A stretch of 64,000 nt of DNA from Owenia fusiformis. Its lineage: Eukaryota > Annelida > Polychaeta > Sabellida > Oweniidae. Below the pieces are notes generated by a model. It did no database searches, was not told the DNA's origin, and worked only from the letters and a program-made list of their open reading frames with translations. Shown here piece after piece: positions 59,201-64,000 of this stretch; position 1 is the stretch's first letter; every line of letters begins with the position of its first letter. Made by a program: the position numbers and the translations under genes. Location: the NCBI GenBank assembly GCA_903813345.2, contig CAIIXF020000002.1, forward strand, positions 6,749,772-6,813,771, read 5' to 3'.

Positions 59201-60600
59201 AAGAAAAATATATTCTCTTTAGATCACATATATGAAAATGACAATTTAATACCTCTACAATTGTTAAATGAAAAAACCAATTTAAACTGTATCTTAGAGT
59301 ATAACATATTAAAGGGTATATCTCGATGTAAAACAACACAAGTAAAAACAGTAGATACAAAATACATTTATAATGTGTTTATTAAGAGTTTATTTCAAAA
59401 CCCCACATCAACTGTAATAACAGATGTGCAAAATAGTGAATTTTATTGGACACTTGCACATCATTTGACAAAAGAAATAAAGTTGATTACATTTCAGTGG
59501 AAAATACTCCATAACATTGTTGTCACAAATAATAGTTTATTCAAAATGAAGAAAAAAGAAACCCCTCATTGTACAAAATGTGCTGATAATGTGCTAGATA
59601 CTGTGAAGCACAGATTTGCATCATGTACTTCTATTCAACCTTTATGGGGTATTATTAAACAACACTTTATGTATAACATGTCAGAAGATGAAATAATACA
59701 AGGCATTTTTAAAGATGATGTTCAAACTAACAAGTTAAATTATATTATACTCATTGCAAAGTGGTGTATACAGGGTGTCCCGAAAGTATGGGGCCCCCCC
59801 TAGGCAGACATATACTAGTGTCATCATAGTATGTGTCATATATCATTTTAAAGCTTATCCAAAGTTACATTGATTCACCAAGTATCATGGTTCAACTCTT
59901 AAATGTGAAAAAATTACAGGCATTTCAAAATTTAGTGTTTGGTCAAAATTGAGTTCAATTTTACACCAAATCAATAGTCGTTGTGTCCTCCCGGGCCACT
60001 TTAACAGCAGCAATTATTTTCGGGTCGGATAGATATTGAGTTGGAAAAAGAGAACGGTGAGGGTAGAAACTCTTAGGAAACTCTTCTCAAGTTCCTTAAC
60101 AGGTTTTAAGAGGGTTATAAAATGTCACACCCCTATTTGAAGGGCTTTTAAGGTCATATCTGAGGATAATTGCTACTGTGAACATGGCCAAGGGGGGACT
60201 CATTGACTAGTAATGTGGTGTAAAATTGAACTTTATTTTGACAAAACACTAACTTTTAAAATGACTGTAACTTTTTCCCATTTGGGAGTTCAACCATGAT
60301 ACTTGGCAAATCAATGTAACTTTGGATAAGCTTTAAAATGATATATGACACATACTATGATGACACTGGTATATGTCTGCCTAGGGGGGGGGGGGGCCCA
60401 TACTTTCGGGACACCCTGTACATAAACATACTCTAGGGTTTTATAATACTATTGACTTGTACTATAATTTTAAAATAGAGCTCTCCAAGAGAAATATTAT
60501 TATGTAATGCAACAGGTAACTTATGTAAACAATTTTTTAAATTGATGTAATCTTTTTAAAGTATCTGAAATAAAAAAGAATTTTAAATATAAAAAATAAA
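56260..60600 (+). pseudogene. Degraded Tx1/L1-like LINE: endonuclease and reverse transcriptase, split by a MITE
   Basis: The endonuclease region starts at about 56280 with VIFLQETH and contains GDLN and, in another frame, SILTDHCGVHFKF. Frame changes fall near 56845 and 57210, and an in-frame TAG lies at 57506-57508. The long frame from 57578 carries the reverse transcriptase: SPGCDGISVEF, NNWRPISLL, VDTSKAFDSLDW, RQGDPISSYL and catalytic AQLADDTTLF, then thumb and a C-terminal HCTKC...H...C knuckle. The frame is broken at 59770 by a TA-flanked MITE. Homologous coding continues at 60421 (HKHTLGFYNTID) to a stop near 60500, followed by an A-rich tail at about 60570-60600. No ORF1 was recognised. 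Motif order and the endonuclease type fit the L1/Tx1 group. It cannot be autonomous in this state. Confidence 0.87.
59771..60418. mobile_element. Tc1/mariner-type MITE inside the LINE
   Basis: TA lies at 59769-59770 and 60419-60420. The ends are CAGGGTGTCCCGAAAGTATG and its reverse complement. The arms run about 200 bp, with G or C runs just inside, and share AGGCAGACATATAC, AAGCTTATCCAAAGTTACAT and TGGTTCAACTC. There is no transposase. Its insertion post-dates the LINE. Confidence 0.9.
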
Positions 60601-60889
60601 CATTGTTGGAACAGTTCAATATGCATACTACATGGCCATTTCGTTTCGTTCCTTGTTGAAACGTTGAACACGCCTTTTACAGTAGGGTGTTTTTATTCAA
60701 TCGGGAGCCATTTCGAAGGGCTGTAAATTGAATTATATTAGCATATTAAATAATCTCTTTCCAATTTGCTTTATTTCACAAAAATCTAGTCACTGTTGCT
60801 TATGTTATAGATTTTTAATGGTAGAAAAAATGTCAATCGCCAAGTAGTCTCAAAACACGTTTTTTACTGATCGAGAGAAAAACAGATTT

Positions 60890-60975
60890 CTTAAAAAACT
60901 GAAATTAATACATATAATATAATATAATGTATAATATAATAAATATGATATAATATAATAAATAATATATTTTTT
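60890..60975. repeat. AT microsatellite (TATAATATAATA)
   Basis: A short tract of AATATAATATAATG-type repeats is followed by a T run. Confidence 0.8.
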
Positions 60976-61098
60976 TTACATATTCCTAAATGTTTACGCA
61001 CACTGCATAATGATGATGTCTTCCAAATTTTAGATATCATTTTTTATTCTAAATTTTTTTTAATTTCAGTATTTCGATGTTTTTGCCGTTGCTAGGTG

Positions 61099-61111
61099 GT
61101 TGCTAGGCAAC
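61099..61111. promoter_or_regulatory. Palindromic X-box-like site GTTGCTAGGCAAC
   Basis: This fits the RFX-factor consensus (GTNRCC, short spacer, RGYAAC) as a near-perfect inverted repeat. A diverged second copy, GTTGTTCTAGGCAAC, lies about 100 bp right, in a repeat of the surrounding 80 bp. No gene start is recognised nearby, so function is unproven. Confidence 0.35.
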
Positions 61112-61270
61112 ATTATGGTTATATCTTTTGGAATATTTTTATTCTCCCCAACCTCAAATTTTTTAATTTCGCCATTTCGATGTTTATGCTGTTGCTAGGT
61201 TGTTCTAGGCAACATTATGAACCGAAATTATACTGAAACAATACAAAGTTATACATTAAACATGTTCCTC

Positions 61271-61318
61271 AGGTTGGATATGAAAAAGGATCCAGACAGG
61301 ATCCGAAACGTCCTGTTT
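61271..61318 (+). ncRNA. Degenerate hammerhead-ribozyme-like motif
   Basis: The sequence GGATCC-AGACA-GGATCC-GAAACGTC gives a self-complementary stem II and the 3' core GAAAC followed by GTC. This is the arrangement seen in hammerheads of Penelope-like elements and retrozymes. The CTGATGA core strand that should precede it reads GATATGAAA, so the motif is probably inactive. An A-rich tail (AAATAAAGGTTGTTAAAAAA) follows, as expected for the end of a retroelement copy. Confidence 0.5.
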
Positions 61319-61914
61319 AGTAAAATAAAGGTTGTTAAAAAAAAGTTATACATTCATACATCTGCATCCTAAGTCACTGATTGGCACTTGTTGTACATAT
61401 TGAAATATGAATGCTCAAGACAAAAGCAAGTTAGCGATACCTAGTATCTTTAAAAGTGTGTAACTTCAGTTCTAGTATAAAGCTTTTACAATGATTTTAA
61501 TTTTATTTGAAATATAATAGATTATTCTTTAAGGTGGCGAAACATTTTTTACCAGCCCCTCTCCCAATTGCGACTCTGTGCTTTAAAAAATGTTGCAATC
61601 ATTAGGGTCAAACTACAGTATGCTGTGTATATTCTGACATGTACTGTATAAACACTTAATTTGATGCTACTTATTTAGCGAATTTCCTCAATTTTAAATA
61701 TGGTTGCTATTTGATTTGGCAGATCCAGGACTGAAGTTCAATATTAGTGTCACTACGACGTGTATTTACTGAGAGTTCTCTAAAAAAAGTGGAATTGACA
61801 TTTTGATAAATCTTAGGGAAAATGAGGCTCAGAAGGTTAATTCTAGAAAATATTCTCCCACTCTAGTAAATGGCCCTACCTAACTTTATATAATAGTTTA
61901 CTACCATTTTTCTC

Positions 61915-62020
61915 TGGAGATTTTGGTCCAACAATAGGTCTCATTTATGATCCGACCAAGACCCCATACCCTCGGAACCTAGGGTCTTTGGTCTTAGGGA
62001 CCAAAATCTCTATGGTACCA
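61915..62020. repeat. About 105-bp hairpin AGATTTTGGTCC...GGACCAAAATCT
   Basis: The outer 12-bp arms are perfectly complementary. Inside, AAGACC and GGTCTT-type pieces pair again around CCTCGGAACCTAGG. Confidence 0.65.
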
Positions 62021-62268
62021 TATCTATTTTTAAACTGGTTTACTTGAAATACTTCCGAGTCCATATATTCGTCAGCCGTTATCATATGACAGTCTCAACC
62101 AGTTAACAACAAACAGTTTTATTTGTGCTTTAATCAATCTATATTTTTAATCACTTCAAAATAGAGAAAAATCTTTCGTATTTATAAGATATTTAGCGCA
62201 TTTAAAGTTCAATTCTTATTATTGCCAATATTGAAAATCGAGAAAATCGACAATTCATGTCCGAGTTA

Positions 62269-64000
62269 TTATTTTTCACAATTTTCTTTATAACACTTGT
62301 CAAAGTCTCCATTGTATGCATTATCTTCATTTGCCATTTCGTCTTCACACTGATTGGTACAGCTGATCCTCTTTTCAAGCGTATCAGATAGTCTGAAAAT
62401 ACAGAAAGAAAATTATGAACTCTCGGAGATCTCTCAAAATCAGTTATTATTCAAGGGGCAATTTTTGCGCTAAAATTTACTTTGATACCAACTCGTTGAT
62501 GTCACTCAATTTGCCGCAAAATATAATATTTGCCTCGAGAAACGAGCTGTTCACTCTTAGATTGTACCAGTAGAAATAAAACCTTGGTCTCAAAAACGAG
62601 TTGTTCAATCTTTTCATGTCCTTGCGAATGCAACTAGTGGCTACCTGAATTACCTATATTGACAAAACAGTATTTTGCAGCAAATTGGTATACATTGACG
62701 CGTCATTTGGCAATCGTGTTAAACCGTGTTTTTTTAAATTGTGAGCAGAAGGCAAGAAGAGATTTTTTGGCATTTTATTGCATGTTTAACCAGCAGGATA
62801 AATGTAGAATCAGATCATGAGAAAAAAGTTAGTTATTGTTTGCCAAAAAAGTCAAGCGGTGTTGCAGTTTTAAACCTGAGTGTAAATTGGCATAAATTGG
62901 TTTGGATGCAGTGCCTTCTATACCACGTCGTGTTTCAAGCTCCATGACTCGAGGAGTTGCCAAATTTAAGTTAAATCAGGTCCAAAACTCTATGAGATGC
63001 TTTGACATTGACGTTAATATCACGCGATAATAGCATTTATTATTTCTCTGTCAATCACATTTCACAGCATGTGATTTTTCGAGTATATATGATTTTAAGA
63101 GTGATAATATGATTTTATTTCCCAGGGAAAACAGTAGTATTATGGATTAAATTGTGTTATATTGTATTGTATCGTATTGCTTTGAATAGTATTGTATTGT
63201 ATTGTGAATATCACAATGAAGTATACTGGTACAGCTATTTCACCCCATAAGGTAGACCTAAAATAAGTGTTTAACCCTAAAACAACACAGAGGTTAATCT
63301 ACAAAACCGTCCGTTTGTGTCTCAATTTGATCTCCATTAATTCAGTGAATATATTTGAAAATATCAATTATCGCAAATTTACCCATGAATATGAAGAAAG
63401 TGTTACTCATTTTCTCCCCAACAATGCAGGGTTACTTCTAATTCAAGACTTACAGTTTCAACAAATCTGAATCCTCTACATCTCTCTGCGGGGAGGGAAG
63501 ATCTCTTTTCTCACTGAAATGAAAATTTTAAACGGTGTATTTCTCAAGAGTTAGTTCCACACAATCCTGAACAATAATTAATTCGACTATCATTCACTTG
63601 ATAAATGTATAAACGCAAGGTGCACACGCGTCTCGAACTCGCAACCTCGTGGTTACGGCCCCAATCGCCTGATAACATTACTTTGTTGAGTATGCACCTT
63701 TTTCAATGTACCCCATCAGTATGCACCTTATTCAATGTACCCCATGAAACATGTATCCATATCTTTTGCAATATACAGAGCGGGCCAAAAGATGTTCATA
63801 TTTTTGATTTGGATAGTTTTTTGCCAACGCTGTATATGTGTATCTATCTTACAGTTAGTTACCCGCTGTCACAATTATTTTAAATGATATCCCAAATGAA
63901 AAGGAAAATGGCAATGAAGTAATATCAGTGTTTTACTTGAAACCTCACCTGGCCATGAGTCTTGCCAATAGTAAATCTGTTAACGCGGATCTTTCTCCTG
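62269..64000 (-). CDS. Possible two 3'-terminal exons of an unidentified small protein gene
   Basis: A stretch at 63949-64000 reads open (ERSALTDLLLARLMA) into a GT donor at 63948. A stretch at 62269-62392 starts after an AG acceptor and reads LSDTLEKRISCTNQCEDEM, ending about 20 residues later at a TAA, with four Cys in the pattern C-x3-C-x19-C-x4-C. The phases agree (AG plus A makes Arg). The joined helix-like segment before a Lys-Arg pair and a small Cys-rich tail could be the end of a secreted peptide precursor. I do not recognise the family, and both exons may be fortuitous. Confidence 0.35.
63605..63680 (-). repeat. tRNA-derived SINE fragment
   Basis: Read on the minus strand, ACCACGAGGTTGCGAGTTCGAG resembles the T-arm/B-box end of a tRNA-derived SINE head, but the cloverleaf is incomplete. 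A short two-copy repeat (GTATGCACC...TTCAATGTACCCCAT) follows at about 63692-63745. Confidence 0.5.

Overview
This window is animal nuclear DNA: AT-rich, with spliced genes using GT/AG junctions, intronless G-protein-coupled receptors and a very dense load of transposons and foldback elements. A neurochondrin orthologue together with a Polinton/Maverick, Tx1/L1-like and CR1-like LINEs and many MITEs fits a marine invertebrate, perhaps a deuterostome such as a hemichordate or echinoderm. That placement is inference; no sequence here fixes the species.

Left third (1-19.8 kb): the minus-strand neurochondrin gene runs from an ATG at 18725 leftwards through twelve phase-consistent exons and leaves the window at 484 with its last part missing. 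Intron 2 (8.8 kb) holds an intact, intronless rhodopsin-type receptor gene (15600-16655), a hAT-like element with an 8-bp target duplication and another element inside it, a near-perfect hairpin and several minisatellites. Three surplus partial copies of exon 9 lie in tandem in intron 8.

Middle (19.8-37.4 kb): a five-unit array A'-B'-A'-B'-A' of short elements whose internal joints are all TTAA. The third A' copy is interrupted twice. First comes a 9.38-kb Polinton (22533-31915) with 234-bp inverted termini and a 6-bp target duplication, CATAAC. Second comes a 2.65-kb composite A-B-B-A (32024-34676) flanked by ACC. Removing both insertions with one copy of each target duplication gives exactly the 474-bp length of the intact A' units. 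The Polinton carries integrase with a chromodomain, a packaging-type ATPase and family B DNA polymerase, all on the minus strand and the last two with introns. No capsid or protease gene was recognised, and each terminal repeat contains a tRNA-Leu-like sequence. A large foldback element and a 5'-truncated CR1-like LINE follow.

Right part (37.4-64 kb): a second intronless receptor gene (43673-45466) has a third intracellular loop expanded by about 25 seven-residue Asn-Gln-Thr repeats. It is followed by an inverted duplication whose breakpoint lies at its stop codon. Next come a TTAA foldback element, a 3-bp-TSD element whose empty site is preserved elsewhere in the window, a TIR element containing a 1-kb minisatellite, a 2.2-kb inverted repeat, a degraded Tx1/L1-like LINE split by a TA-flanked MITE, a hammerhead-like motif, and at the right edge a possible two-exon end of an unidentified small protein gene.
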